Assembly: GCA_030141605.1 (NCBI GenBank)
Contig: JAQGDQ010001634.1
Span: 1-31,596 of the forward strand
Direction of reading: 5' to 3'
Length of the DNA stretch: 31,596 nucleotides
Source: Tubiluchus corallicola
Taxonomy: Eukaryota > Priapulida > Priapulimorpha > Priapulimorphida > Tubiluchidae
This document shows positions 1 through 10,400 of this stretch, in pieces. Position 1 is the stretch's first letter, and every line of letters begins with the position of its first letter. A model generated the notes under the pieces. The model saw nothing but the letters and a program-made list of their open reading frames with translations, ran no database searches and was not told the DNA's origin. Made by a program: the position numbers and the translations under genes.

Positions 1-70
1 GTGTATACTAAAGTATACTAAAAACTAAGTATAGTCTATTCTTACTGTAAATGTTCTTGTAAATAGTGTA

Positions 71-149
71 TAAAGTCTGTTGTGGTGAGGATCTTAAATC
101 ATATTGTACAAACTGTCTGATCCAATCCTAAATAAATTATGTTTAAACT
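71..149 (+). repeat. 79-bp direct repeat, left copy
   Basis: This 79-bp segment recurs at 295-373 with only a handful of differences. Both begin TAAAGTCTGTTGTGGTGAGG and end with a run finishing TTTAAACT. The two copies flank the GA/GT microsatellite exactly. The simplest reading is a duplication with the microsatellite as the intervening part of the repeat unit. No coding potential is seen. Confidence 0.85.
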
Positions 150-224
<75 letters not shown>

Positions 225-225
225 C

Positions 226-280
<55 letters not shown>

Positions 281-294
281 TGCGTGCGTGTGTG
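150..294 (+). repeat. (GA)n / (GT)n compound microsatellite
   Basis: A GA dinucleotide run (about 150-193, one C interruption) switches directly into a GT run (about 194-294) with interspersed GC steps (GTGCGTGC). The purine-only tract followed by an alternating purine-pyrimidine tract could adopt non-B DNA structures. Minus-strand open frames of His-Thr and Leu-Ser repeats over it are products of the repeat and not genes. Confidence 0.95.
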
Positions 295-373
295 TAAAGT
301 CTGTTGTGGTGAGGATCCTAAAACATGTTGCACAAACTGTCTGATGCAATCCTAAATAAATTATGTTTAAACT
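295..373 (+). repeat. 79-bp direct repeat, right copy
   Basis: Right-hand partner of the repeat at 71-149. It is followed immediately by a short (AAACT)n run to about 388, which seems to have grown from the terminal AAACT of the repeat. Confidence 0.85.
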
Positions 374-456
374 AAACTAAACTAAACAGTCAATGTTTCC
401 ACGTTAATAAAACCACCATTTCAGCAGCTTGTAAATTCCACGTAGTTTTACGTTTG

Positions 457-2118
457 TTGAATGTGAACGCAGGTGAATGTGAACGCAGGTGAATGTGAAC
501 GAAGGTGAATGTGAACGAAGGTGAATGTGAACGCAGGTGAATGTGAACGCAGGTGAATGTGAACGCAGGTGAATGTGAACGCAGGTGCAGGTGAATGTGA
601 ACGCAGATGAATGTGAATGCAGGTGAATGTGAACGCAGGTGAATGTGAACGCAGGTGAATGCGAACGCAGGTGAATGCGAACGCAGGTGAATGCGAACGC
701 AGGTGAATGCGAACGCAGGTGAATGCGAACGCAGGTGAATGCGAACGAAGGTGAATGCGAACGAAGGTGAATGCGAACGAAGGTGAATGCGAACGCAGGT
801 GAATGCGAACGCAGGTGAATGTGAACGCAGGTGAATGTGAACGCAGGTGAATGTGAACGCAGGTGAATGTGAACGCAGGTGCAGGTGAATGTGAACGCAG
901 ATGAATGTGAACGCAGGTGAATGTGAACGCAGGCGAATGTGAACGCAGGCGAATGTGAATGCAGGTGCAGGTGAATGTGAACGCAGATGAATGTGAACGC
1001 AGGTGAATGTGAACGCAGATGAATGTGAACGCAGGTGAATGTGAACGCAGGTGAATGTGAACGCAGGTGAATGTGAACACAGGTGAGTGTGAACGAAGGT
1101 GAATGTGAACGCAGGTGAATGTGAACGCAGGTGAATGTGAACGCAGGTGAATGCGAACGCAGGTGAATGCGAACGCAGGTGAATGCGAACGCAGGTGAAT
1201 GCGAACGCAGGTGAATGCGAACGCAGGTGAATGCGAACGCAGGTGAATGCGAACGAAGGTGAATGCGAACGAAGGTGAATGCGAACGAAGGTGAATGCGA
1301 ACGCAGGTGAATGCGAACGCAGGTGAATGCGAACGCAGGTGAATGCGAACGAAGGTGAATGCGAACGCAGGTGAATGCGAACGCAGGTGAATGCGAACGA
1401 AGGTGAATGCGAACGAAGGTGAATGCGAACGAAGGTGAATGCGAACGAAGGTGAATGCGAACGCAGGTGAATGCGAACGAAGGTGAATGCGAACGCAGGT
1501 GAATGCGAACGCAGGTGAATGCGAACGCAGGTGAATGCGAACGAAGGCGAATGCGAACGAAGGCGAATGCGAACGCAGGCGAATGCGAACGCAGGCGAAT
1601 GCGAACGCAGGCGAATGCGAACGCAGGCGAATGCGAACGCAGGCGAATGCGAACGCAGGCGAGTGCGAACGCAGGCGAGTGCGAACGCAGGCGAGTGCGA
1701 ACGCAGGCGAGTGCGAACGCAGGCGAGTGCGAACGCAGGCGAGTGCGAACGCAGGCGAGTGCGAACGCAGGCGAATGCGAACGCAGGCGAATGCGAACGC
1801 AGGCGAATGCGAACGCAGGCGAATGCGAACGCAGGCGAATGCGAACGCAGGCGAGTGCGAACGCAGGCGAGTGCGAACGCAGGCGAGTGCGAACGCAGGC
1901 GAGTGCGAACGCAGGCGAGTGCGAACGCAGGCGAGTGCGAACGCAGGCGAGTGCGAACGCAGGCGAGTGCGAACGCCTGCGAACGCAGGCGAGTGCGAAC
2001 GCAGGCGAATGCGAACGCAGGCGAATGCGAACGCAGGCGAATGCGAACGCAGGCGAATGCGAACGCAGGCGAATGCGAACGCAGGCGAATGCGAACGCAG
2101 GTGAATGTGAACGCAGGC
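457..2118 (+). repeat. 16-bp minisatellite, about 104 units
   Basis: A tandem array of a 16-bp unit, typical form GTGAATGCGAACGCAG. Variants are arranged in blocks. GTGAATGTGAACGCAG dominates the left and about 820-1140, GTGAATGCGAACG(C/A)AG the middle, and GCGAATGCGAACGCAG or GCGAGTGCGAACGCAG the right from about 1550. A few units carry a 6-bp insertion (near 590, 880 and 970), and one junction near 1975 is irregular. Because 16 is not a multiple of 3 and the unit lacks stops, several frames on both strands stay open for up to 590 codons, each reading a 16-residue repeat. I regard these frames as artefacts: there is no unique N- or C-terminal domain, no splice context, and the same peptide appears in all frames. 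Confidence 0.95.
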
Positions 2119-2195
2119 AGACGAAGGTACTGCTTTCTTTTGTCTTTTTGGATACCTTGACAATGTATCATACGATTCCTTCTTCTTCTTTCTTC
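2119..2195. other. Spacer between two tandem arrays
   Basis: Short unique sequence joining the 16-bp minisatellite to the next array. It ends in a (CTT)n-rich stretch at about 2178-2200. No gene is seen. Confidence 0.6.
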
Positions 2196-2428
2196 TTCTT
2201 CAATGAATCACACGTCCAGGGACATGATTCTGCTCACCTGTCTATGCCAGATCATCATCATCATCATCATCATCGTCGTCGTCATTCAATGAATCACACG
2301 TACAGGGACATGATTCTGCTCACCTGTCTATGCCAGATCATCATCATCATCATCATCATCATCGTCGTCGTCGTCATTCAATGAATCACACGTCCAGTGA
2401 CATGATTCTGCTCACCTGTCTATGCCAG

Positions 2429-2469
<41 letters not shown>

Positions 2470-2520
2470 TCAATGAATCACACGTCCAGTGACATGATTC
2501 TGCTCACCTGTCTATGCCAG

Positions 2521-2561
<41 letters not shown>

Positions 2562-2890
2562 TCAATGAATCACACGTCCAGTGACATGATTCTGCTCACC
2601 TCCCTATGCCAAATCATCATCATCATCATCATCATCATCGTCGTCGTCATTCAATGAATCACTCGTCCAGTGACATGATTCTGCTCACCTCTCTATGCCA
2701 GATCATCATCACCATCATCATCATCATCCAATGAATCACACGCACAGGGACATGATTCTGCTCACCTCCCTATGCCAGATCATCATCACCATCACCATCA
2801 CCATCACCATCACCATCATCATCATCATCATCATCATACAATGAATCACACGTCCAGTGACATGATTCCATTCACCTCCCTATGCCAGGA
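2196..2890 (+). repeat. Tandem array of ~65-bp core plus (ATC)n tail
   Basis: About eight units, each starting at CAATGAATCACACGTCCAG (near 2201, 2287, 2379, 2471, 2562, 2652, 2729 and 2838). Each runs through a core ending CTATGCCAGATC and then a variable (ATC)n run, with GTC interruptions in some. Unit length varies from about 76 to 110 bp, nearly all from the ATC tail. A core with a simple-repeat tail resembles head-to-tail copies of a retroelement 3' end, but no reverse-transcriptase sequence is attached, so that origin is a guess. Histidine-rich frames across it are not genes. Confidence 0.85.
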
Positions 2891-3028
2891 CTCCCTGCTC
2901 GCTGCAGTCCCCCAAGTACATTTATTTCTAAGGATCGATGCTGAAGTGTTTAAATCTTTCTGTGCAAAATCAAAATATGTTAACATTTGTCCTCCTGCAG
3001 GTTTTTTAGCTGGTTCTATGGCTTGTTG
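2891..3028. other. Unique AT-rich stretch, no gene seen
   Basis: Joins the last unit of the ATC array to the 25-bp repeats. No feature is recognised. The open frame reaching into it from the histidine-rich array is an artefact. Confidence 0.5.
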
Positions 3029-3129
3029 AAGAGCTATCTTCCCTGGAATATCATAGAGCTATCTTCACTGGAATATCATAGAGCTATCTTCACTGGAATA
3101 TCATAGAGCTATCTTCACTGGAATATCAT
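3029..3129 (+). repeat. 25-bp tandem repeat, four copies
   Basis: Four head-to-tail copies of AGAGCTATCTTCACTGGAAT plus ATCAT. The first copy has one change (CCCTGG for CACTGG). The right-most copy overlaps the C-terminal codons of the LINE relic on the minus strand, so the array appears to have expanded from the end of that reading frame. The 25-bp period breaks the frame, and a stop codon lies at the first repeat junction. Confidence 0.9.
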
Positions 3130-3262
3130 CGGGTAGTCTAAGCATATGCCCCATCCATCTTAAACGGCGTCTTTTTATTTTTCTTGTCCAAGGTTCTTCT
3201 TTTATTTTTTCATATAGATCTTTGTTTGAAATTTTGTTTGGCCATCTAATACCCAGAATCGT
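3101..3262 (-). pseudogene. LINE endonuclease/RT protein, C-terminal relic
   Basis: The minus strand reads 53 codons to a TGA at 3101-3103. It contains ILGIRWPNKISNKDLY followed by a basic block and RRLRWMGHMLRLPDDIPV. This pair of motifs, an IRWPDKI-like stretch and the R-W-x-GH-x-LR-x-P box, is characteristic of the far C-terminus of endonuclease-reverse-transcriptase proteins of animal non-LTR retrotransposons. Only this end remains: upstream (above 3262) I find no RT motif, so this is a 5'-truncated or decayed copy. The clade cannot be settled from 53 residues. Confidence 0.75.
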
Positions 3263-3409
3263 GGTAAATAAACAAGCAATATGGGAAAACAGGAGAAAGC
3301 TGATGTACAGGGTTTTATGTTTGTGTAACTATGATTATCAGCATTATTACTTCATTTAAAAACTAATTTTTACTGATTTTTCAACGTTACTGTGTTAATA
3401 AGTGGAAGT
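3263..3409. other. Intergenic, no feature seen
   Basis: AT-rich unique sequence between the LINE relic and MITE copy A. The 5' half of MITE family A is absent here, so copy A is truncated. Confidence 0.5.
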
Positions 3410-3905
3410 AAAGAGGTAATTTTAAAGTATGACCCAAAAAACTTTCCATAACAAAAGACTAAGTTATATTACTTAGCACTGCGCTTACCTGCACGAAAGA
3501 GTTATGTAACTAGAAACGAAAAGTAAATGCTCGCGAAAACTGGCTAATTCACCTTCCCAGTGTTCACCACTGGCTCACCAAAAAACGTATCTTTAGTGTT
3601 ATTGACGGGATACAGTAGCTTATACATTTGCTTAGTTAACGAAGAGAGTGCTACGAATTTTCTGATTATTTTTTCAAACTTTACCCAGTGTTATGTGAAC
3701 TTGTTTCAAACGACCTTCCGTCAAAATGGCTGCGCCTAGAGAGGTCATCGCGGGAGTTTAAATCTTCAAGTTTTGTACAGCGTTACTGCTAACCCAAGCT
3801 TTGTGCGCAATAAGGTAGTATGTGTACGTAGGTGATACAAAATTTCAGACAAATTTTCTAGCGTTATGTAAGTGAAGGTCTTTAAATTTGTGTTTTTCGT
3901 GTTGC
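3410..3905 (+). mobile_element. MITE family A, copy 1 (5'-truncated, diverged)
   Basis: Matches the 3' three quarters of the full copy at 28908-29581 in the same orientation. Shared landmarks in order are a GACCCAAAAAAC block, TATGTAACTAG, ACCAAAAAACG, GATACAGTA, GTGCTACGAAT, GTCAAAATGGCTGCG, GGTCATCGCGGGAGTTTAA and CAGCGTTACTGC. The 3' end degenerates to TTTTTCGTGTTGC followed by TTAA (3906-3909), a decayed form of the family terminus. No transposase is encoded. Confidence 0.8.
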
Positions 3906-4241
3906 TTAAATTTTCCCTTCTTTTGGCTACTTCTCTAGAGCGCCCTGGTAAAGCAAGGATTCTTCTCAGATATTACCACATCTTTCTTATATTTAATTAC
4001 TGTTACGTGTCAGTAGCTCTTGTAATTAAGTCTGACAATGAGCAGGTGAAGTTGAAAGGGCGAGTGGTTTCCCGTGTTGCTGATTACAGGTAATGCAGGT
4101 GATAATTGTTGATTACGTGCTGCATATCGCTACCAGATGTATCGTCTCTGTAGGAGGAAGATCTACTAAATATGAAACCGATTGAAATATTTGTCATACT
4201 GAATAGAACAGTTGATAGTTGTTAATCTGGCTTCTTTTTAT
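3906..4241. other. Intergenic, no gene supported
   Basis: A short 73-codon frame begins inside the MITE end and has no recognisable domain. I do not support it as a gene. Confidence 0.4.
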
Positions 4242-4245
4242 TTAA

Positions 4246-4659
4246 CCCTTTCATACCCGTTGTATCCCGTGGGATACGAGAATATTTTCTGCCAGTCATT
4301 TGATCTGTTAATAATTATTTTTATTTAAGCCAATAACAATAGACTAAAAATGGTGATAAAATGGCAAACTAGAAAATCTACATAGCATAAAAAACTGCGC
4401 AAGGTACAGTACTTTAGACACGACTTTGTACAGATCAGCATAGCATGCATACTAAATGTCTTAAATACTTTAAAAAATTATCAGCAGTTACAAAATGAAG
4501 CACATTTTATGCTTCCATTGAATCCCAATGTATCCCGTGGGATACAGGCTATATTTAGCACACGGGCACAGGTTAAAAAAATTATTATTATGTGTAAACA
4601 AGATGGACATACTGAACAAAAGTACCAAGCCAAAAAATAATAATTTGGGACTGAAAGGG
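4246..4659. mobile_element. piggyBac-like MITE, 414 bp, TTAA target duplication
   Basis: TTAA at 4242-4245 is followed by CCCTTTCATACCCG. At the other end TTGGGACTGAAAGGG is followed by TTAA at 4660-4663. The termini are therefore inverted repeats starting CCCTTTCA, flanked by TTAA, the hallmark of piggyBac-superfamily insertion. A subterminal motif GTATCCCGTGGGATAC, itself two 7-bp inverted arms around GT, occurs near both ends (4262-4277 and 4531-4546). There is no transposase ORF, so this is non-autonomous. Confidence 0.85.
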
Positions 4660-4746
4660 TTAAGATAACTTCGAAGGTTATCATTTAGGAGGAAACCTAC
4701 ACATTTAAGATTTGGCACCCATCAGGGCTTGGATATTGTGTGTTAA

Positions 4747-5400
4747 AGCACAGAAAACCCTCCACTTACATAAAGCTTAAAAAATTCGTCTCGAAATTTT
4801 AGACCACTTGCGTGTACTGCCTTTTTGCATGCAGGGTTTGCGTCGGCAGTAACGCTGTCTAAAACTTTTCAATTTAAATTCCCGCGATGACAGTTAGGCA
4901 CAGCCATTTTAAATCGTTTAAAATAAGTTTAGATAACATTTAGTAAAGTTTCAAGAAAATAATCAGAGCATGCGTAGCACACATGTTGCTAACTAAGTAA
5001 AATTTTAAATTACTGTGTCTTGTCAATAAGATTAAAAATGCGTTTTTGGTTGCTGAGTGGCGCACCCTGGTGAGTGAACCAGCGACATTTTACCAATTGG
5101 CGCGAACATTTTAAATTATTATTTCTAGTTACATAAGTCTTTCCGGCAGCTAAGCGAAATGCTAAGTAATATAGATTTGCTTGGAAAGTGTTTTGAAACA
5201 TAATTTAACATTCCCTTTTCTTCCCCCGATTTACGTTTGCGTAGGTGACGTCATGTAATGGCGCGGTTGGAACAGTTTTGCGTGAGATTTAAAATGAAAA
5301 CAAACAAAAAATCCGTTTTAACGCGAGTACGATATACGCATAAAATGCTGTAAAGTAGTATAATTTTCAAGGCGACATCAGGTGCCCCTTTTCTTGTCCT
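4747..5400 (-). mobile_element. MITE family A, copy 2, full length, TTAA flanks
   Basis: Reverse complement of the copy at 28908-29581 along its whole length. The plus-strand left end is TTAA (4743-4746) then AGCACAGAAAACCC. The right end is CCCCTTTTCTTGTCCT then TTAA (5401-5404). The termini are imperfect inverted repeats of the form AG(G/T)ACAAGAAAA. No coding capacity; the 63-codon frame at 5010-5201 is internal repeat sequence. Size 654 bp. The TTAA duplication suggests mobilisation by a piggyBac-type transposase, but the terminal bases differ from the CCCTTTCA element next to it, so it is a different family. Confidence 0.88.
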
Positions 5401-5404
5401 TTAA

Positions 5405-5867
5405 TGCTGCAAATTTTCAAAACCTCGGTGATATAGTTTTCTACAGCTAAGAACAAAAGCATCAGCACCAATGCTGGGCCATCACTTAGTTTCGTCGGAG
5501 GCATCCGAAAAAGTTGCTTGGAGTAAGAGAGACCGCGCCTCTAAAATGTTGATGGTCGCTCTTGCTTATTCAATGTTGATTTTTCTCAAGGAAAGGTCAG
5601 AGAAGCAGATTCACCCAAGAAGAGTTTAAGGAAAGAGTATTCATCTAGGCTTCACTGAAAATGGTGGACATGTAGAGAACTTGCTTTAAATTTTAGCAAT
5701 AGTGTTTGTACGAATTTTTCTGAAATTTATTTTTAGACATGTTGATTTAAAACTTATATATTCTGTGGATAAATCTAAGAAAGTGACCTAAGATTTTCGG
5801 TGTAGATAAGCGTTGTTGCACCAGTGTAGTAATTCCAACCGATCCTGTTATTCTCTTATAATTAATA
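5405..5867. other. Intergenic, nothing recognised
   Basis: Unique, moderately AT-rich sequence without long open frames, RNA-gene signatures or repeats that I can recognise. Confidence 0.4.
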
Positions 5868-6374
5868 TAATGTAATGTAATGTAATGTAATGTAATGTAA
5901 TGTAATGTAATGTAATGTAATGTAATGTAATGTAATGTAATACAATACAATACAATACAATACAATACAATACAATACAATACAATACAATACAATACAA
6001 TACAATACAATACAATACAACAGAACAGAACAGAACAGAACAGAACAGAACAGAACAGAACAGAACAGAACAGAACAAATATAATATATTAGAATAGAAT
6101 ATAATAGAATATCACATCACATCACATAATATAACATAACATAACAGAACAGAACAGAACAGAACAGAACAGAACAGAACAGAACAAATATAATATATTA
6201 GAATAGAATATAATAGAATATCACATCACATCACATAATATGGTACATAACGTAACGTAACATAACTACCATACCATACCACACCACACCACACCACACA
6301 ACACAATGCAATGCAATGCAATGCAATGCAATGCAATGCAATGCAATGCAATACAATACAATATAATATAATAG
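5868..6374 (+). repeat. Mosaic pentanucleotide microsatellite array
   Basis: Successive blocks of five-base units that differ by one or two substitutions: (TAATG)n about 5868-5940, (TACAA)n about 5941-6019, (CAGAA)n about 6020-6076, an AT-rich segment with (CATCA)n, (CAGAA)n again about 6144-6185, the same AT-rich segment again, (CATAC)/(CACAC)n about 6268-6303, (AATGC)n about 6304-6350, then AATAC and AATAT units. A unit of about 108 bp comprising the CAGAA block, TATAATATATTAGAATAGAA and the CATCA run is duplicated (about 6025-6131 and 6145-6240). The Tyr-Cys-Ile-Val-Leu frames on the minus strand are artefacts. Confidence 0.95.
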
Positions 6375-7463
6375 TCAAACTAAAATTTTGGCGCTTTTGT
6401 ATTAACAAATGCTTAGTCTGGCATAATTTCTGCTGTAAGTACATAAAGCAGCATTAATGGATTCCTGAATGTCCAGAGAAAAGTTGAGGTGATCAACAGT
6501 TGAATTGTTTTTCTTTTCAATACACATGACGCACGTTTAATGAAATTTTCATACGTGTTCTCATTCCGAAAAAATAGACAACGCAATGCACGCGGATTTT
6601 GTTTCCGTGGAAATACAATTACATCCTCATCCCACGAGAGCTCATTGGAGATGAAGTGCATGCAATATCTTAGACTTCTTTAACATTTTATGTGAGATCC
6701 GCTGGAGCTTTTACCCTTATTAACCCTTTCACAAAGGAAACGGATATGAAATAACGTATAGTTTTCTCGCTGCTATTCTGTTACGTTCCAATTTTGTCAT
6801 GACGACAGAGTGTTATAATGGCGTACGTTAAGCAGGTGCACTCCTGAACCAAATGGTGTACGTTCGACGCCCAGTCCTAGAACGACCAGCAAGCTCAGGC
6901 TAGTCTAGGAAAGCATTTGATGAAATGCAAGGTCCCGAGAGGTTTAGGGCTTGCATAGCAACACACTTTTAGTAAAGATTGACTCAGAGTTCAACAAGGC
7001 AGCTGAAGGAGCAGTTATCTTCTCTATCCCATTCTACATTGTCCCAAGAATTCACATTGATTTTTTTCCAGGTTTTCATTTAAATTGTTGATATGATTAA
7101 TTTTTCAGGATAAGATTTTTCTATTACCTCATGAGATCTGGAAATCTTTCTGTCATGTCAGCGAGTATTTTTTACCTGAGTTGATTTCGTTTGGTCGTAG
7201 GACCTGCCTTTATCTTGACTTTTTTTTGGTAACAGAAGAAGCAGGCAGCTCACATGTCAGTTTGTGCAAGTGTGAGTTAACTAATGCAATTCCAGCCTGT
7301 GTTTTTATAGTTGCCAATTCAGTTTCTTGTATAGAATAGATGAATATGGAATCAGTGAAGACGTCTGCGCGTCGCACATCCTGGTCACGTTTTTGATCCT
7401 TTCTCTCATTGTCGACTCGGTGGAAGTGTGTTGGGAAGTGAGAAGTGTTTAAAATTCTACGTT
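6375..7463. other. Intergenic; possible lone piggyBac-type terminus at ~6720
   Basis: No gene supported. An 82-codon minus-strand frame (6413-6661) has no recognisable domain. TTAACCCTTTCA occurs at about 6720-6731, like the left end of the piggyBac-like MITE at 4246, but no matching right end is found. Sequence just 3' of the retrotransposon stop (7463 downward on the minus strand) shows no integrase and no recognisable LTR. Confidence 0.4.
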
Positions 7464-10400
7464 TTAGTCACAGAAGCCCGGCAGAACCCAGAGCAATGAT
7501 GTAGGCCATGAAGAGAAATAAGTTAGCAACTCGTCTATTGGCTCTTCTTGGATGGCCAAGTTGATCTGCACTTTCTTCACTTCTTCATGGTCATCAGGTA
7601 CTGGGAATAGTGTTGGCTGTGCTGGCCATTCAGCTTGTGTTTTCCAGAGAAAAGGAGGACCCTTGAACCATCTGTGGTCTGCAGATAGCTGTTCTGCCTT
7701 TATGCCTCTTGTTATGTCATCTGCAACATTCTGCGAAGAAGTGACATACCGCCATTGACTAACATCTGAACCACAATGAATCTCAGCGAGTCTATTGGCC
7801 ACATACACTTGGAACCTCTTCTTTTCATTTTGGATGAATTTCAAAACTGATGTTGAATCAGTCCAGAAAACAACAGCATCTATTTTGATGTCTAAAGCTT
7901 CTAGAATTGTTTTGTTTATTCTGACAGCAATAATTGAAGCTTGCAATTCTAATCTCGGCACAGTTTGTGTTTTCAAAGGAGCAACTCTGCTCTTAGCTGT
8001 TAGCAGACAACAATGAATCTGTCCCTGCTGATTAACAAACCGGACATAGGAGCATACTCCATAGGCATCATTCGAGGCATCACTAAAATGATGCAGTTGG
8101 GTAGATGTAGCAGGTCCGAAATTGATCAGCTTGATACATCTCGGAATATTCAGGTCATTAAGACTGCTCAAGCTACTGGTCCACTTTAGCCACTTAGCTT
8201 CTAGATCATCTGGGATATGCTCATCCCAATCAAGCTTTAGCTTGCACAAGTGCTGGAGTAAGACCTTGGCTGGTAGAATCACAGCACATAAGAAACCCAA
8301 AGGGTCAAACAATGATGATGTCTCAGACAGGATACCTCGCCTCGTGGTAGGTTTGCCCTTCAGAACAGACTTGAATTGAAATACATCATCTTGAGTGTTC
8401 CATCTAATTCCAAGGGCACTCTCTATTGGTGGATCAGCTAGCTTCTGTTGCAAGTCCAGAATAGGTTTGGCTCTTTCCAATTCCGGAATTTCTTTGATAA
8501 CAGCCTCTCTGTTACTAAGGAACTTTGTCAAGTGGAAACCGCCTCTCTGCAGTAGTTCCGTGAGGCTATTTGCTAGTCTTACTGCTTCATACTCTGTGCT
8601 GACAGACTTTAACAGATCGTCAACATAAAAATTGTTCTTTACAGCATACAGTGTTGCAGCATCAAAATCATGAGCATTGTCATCAGCTGTCTTTCTGACT
8701 GCCAGATTGGCACAAAATGGTGATGAGATACAACCAAACAAGTGAACAGACATGTGGTAGTCTACTGGACTGTCGCCAATCTGAGCGCCATCATCATACC
8801 ACAAGAATCTCAGCATGTCATACTGTGAAGGATCTACGAGGACCTGGTTGAACATGCCCTCGATGTCTGCACAAATAGCAACTTCATGCTCTCGGAACCG
8901 TAGCAATACATCTAATAAATTTGATGTCAGATTTGGTCCAGACATTATAACATCATTCAGAGATATGCCATTGCACTTGCAGGAGCAATTAAAAACAACA
9001 CGGATCTTGTTTGGCTTCCTAGGGTGAAATACTCCATGGTGGGGTAAATACCAGTATATGGGATTCTTACCATCACCATCTTGACGAATTCCAGAATATT
9101 CTTCATCTACCTGCTTTGCGTAGCCTTTCTGGATATTGTCACTCATGGCCTTCTTATATAGTTCCATGTAATCGCTATCCTTTTCAAATTTCCTTTCCAG
9201 CATTAAGAAGTTTCTTAAGGCTACATGCCTGTTGTTAGGCAATTCAGGTGGATCTTGACGAAATGGAATCTTAAACTGGTAATGTCCATCAATGAGCTGT
9301 GCAGAATCAGTAGTAACTTTTAATGCCTGTGCATCTTCTACTGACATGCCAACCGTTGCCTCTCTGACAACACCACAGGAATCCATTTCCCAAAACTTTT
9401 GAACTTGTTTAAGCAACATATCACCATCCTCAGTCTTCGTGTAATTGCTAGTGCACTGCAAACTATTTGATGTTCCTCCCAATATGGACCAGCCCAGCGG
9501 ACCTCTAACTGCTATGGGTTCATCATTACTACCTGATCTTGTCTCATAGACTAGAAAACATCGCGTTGCATTTGTGCCTATCATTAGCGTAACCTCATTG
9601 ATGTCAGCTGTGTAGAACGGAATGGACTTCAAGTGCTCAAAGGTGTTCAGCTCCACCCTTTTTGGACACTTTGTGGAACTCAAATTTAAACCATTCATAG
9701 CTGCTACACTTGGTAATTTGATATACTCATCGCAGTCGATTCCAGACACTAGCAAGTCAATTTTCTCAACTTGTCGCTGCTCTTTTCCACACACAGTAGT
9801 TATGGACACTGTACCTTTGGAACCTTCAACTTTGAGGTATTGCAGAAGCTTTTGCTCACAAAGGCAAGAGCTTGAACAACTGTCCAGCATTGCTAATGTT
9901 GTAACAGTTCTACCGTTCAATTCCGACTTTACAGTTACAGGAACAACTTGTAGAAAACAGCCAGGATCGACAAACTGTGTAGAATTACAACTCCTCAATT
10001 CTGGTACATTACGATTCTCAGTCTCAGTGACTTCAGCGACCACTACAGTGCCATTACCTCCAGAGTGGTCATCGATTTGACTTGGCCCGGCTCCATTTGG
10101 CGGATTGTATGAAACACTAGGTGTCTTTTGCTGCCCTGGTTGTTGTCGTCTTTCGGTTATGCCACCACGACCAAACCTCGGTAATGGATGCAACATTTGG
10201 TGATGCTTTGTGTGTGTTTTACAGTTTGTGTCTTTGCACTTCATTCCTAGAGGGCACATCTTCGATCTATGATCTGGCTTAAAGCAATTTATGCAAAGCT
10301 TCTTTTTAAAAACAAATTGGAATCTGTCATCGGTAACATTCTTCTTAAAATCAGTGCAGTCTTCCAAACTGTGGTCTCTAAGGCACATTGGACATGTGAC

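Noticed and set aside
390-2384. Long open frames (up to 593 codons) in several frames on both strands
   Set aside because: They read a stop-free 16-bp minisatellite and the neighbouring ATC array; the same peptide repeats in rotated registers and no unique domain exists.
6720-6731. TTAACCCTTTCA as the start of a second piggyBac-like MITE
   Set aside because: No matching TGAAAGGGTTAA end or shared interior was found within the following kilobase; a lone 12-mer is weak.
7355-7420. Shared words GAGTCGAC and CGTCTTCAC between the minus strand here and the plus strand at 13168-13188, as possible LTR remnants
   Set aside because: Orientation is wrong for LTRs and the spacing differs (about 56 against 12 bp); chance matches are likely.
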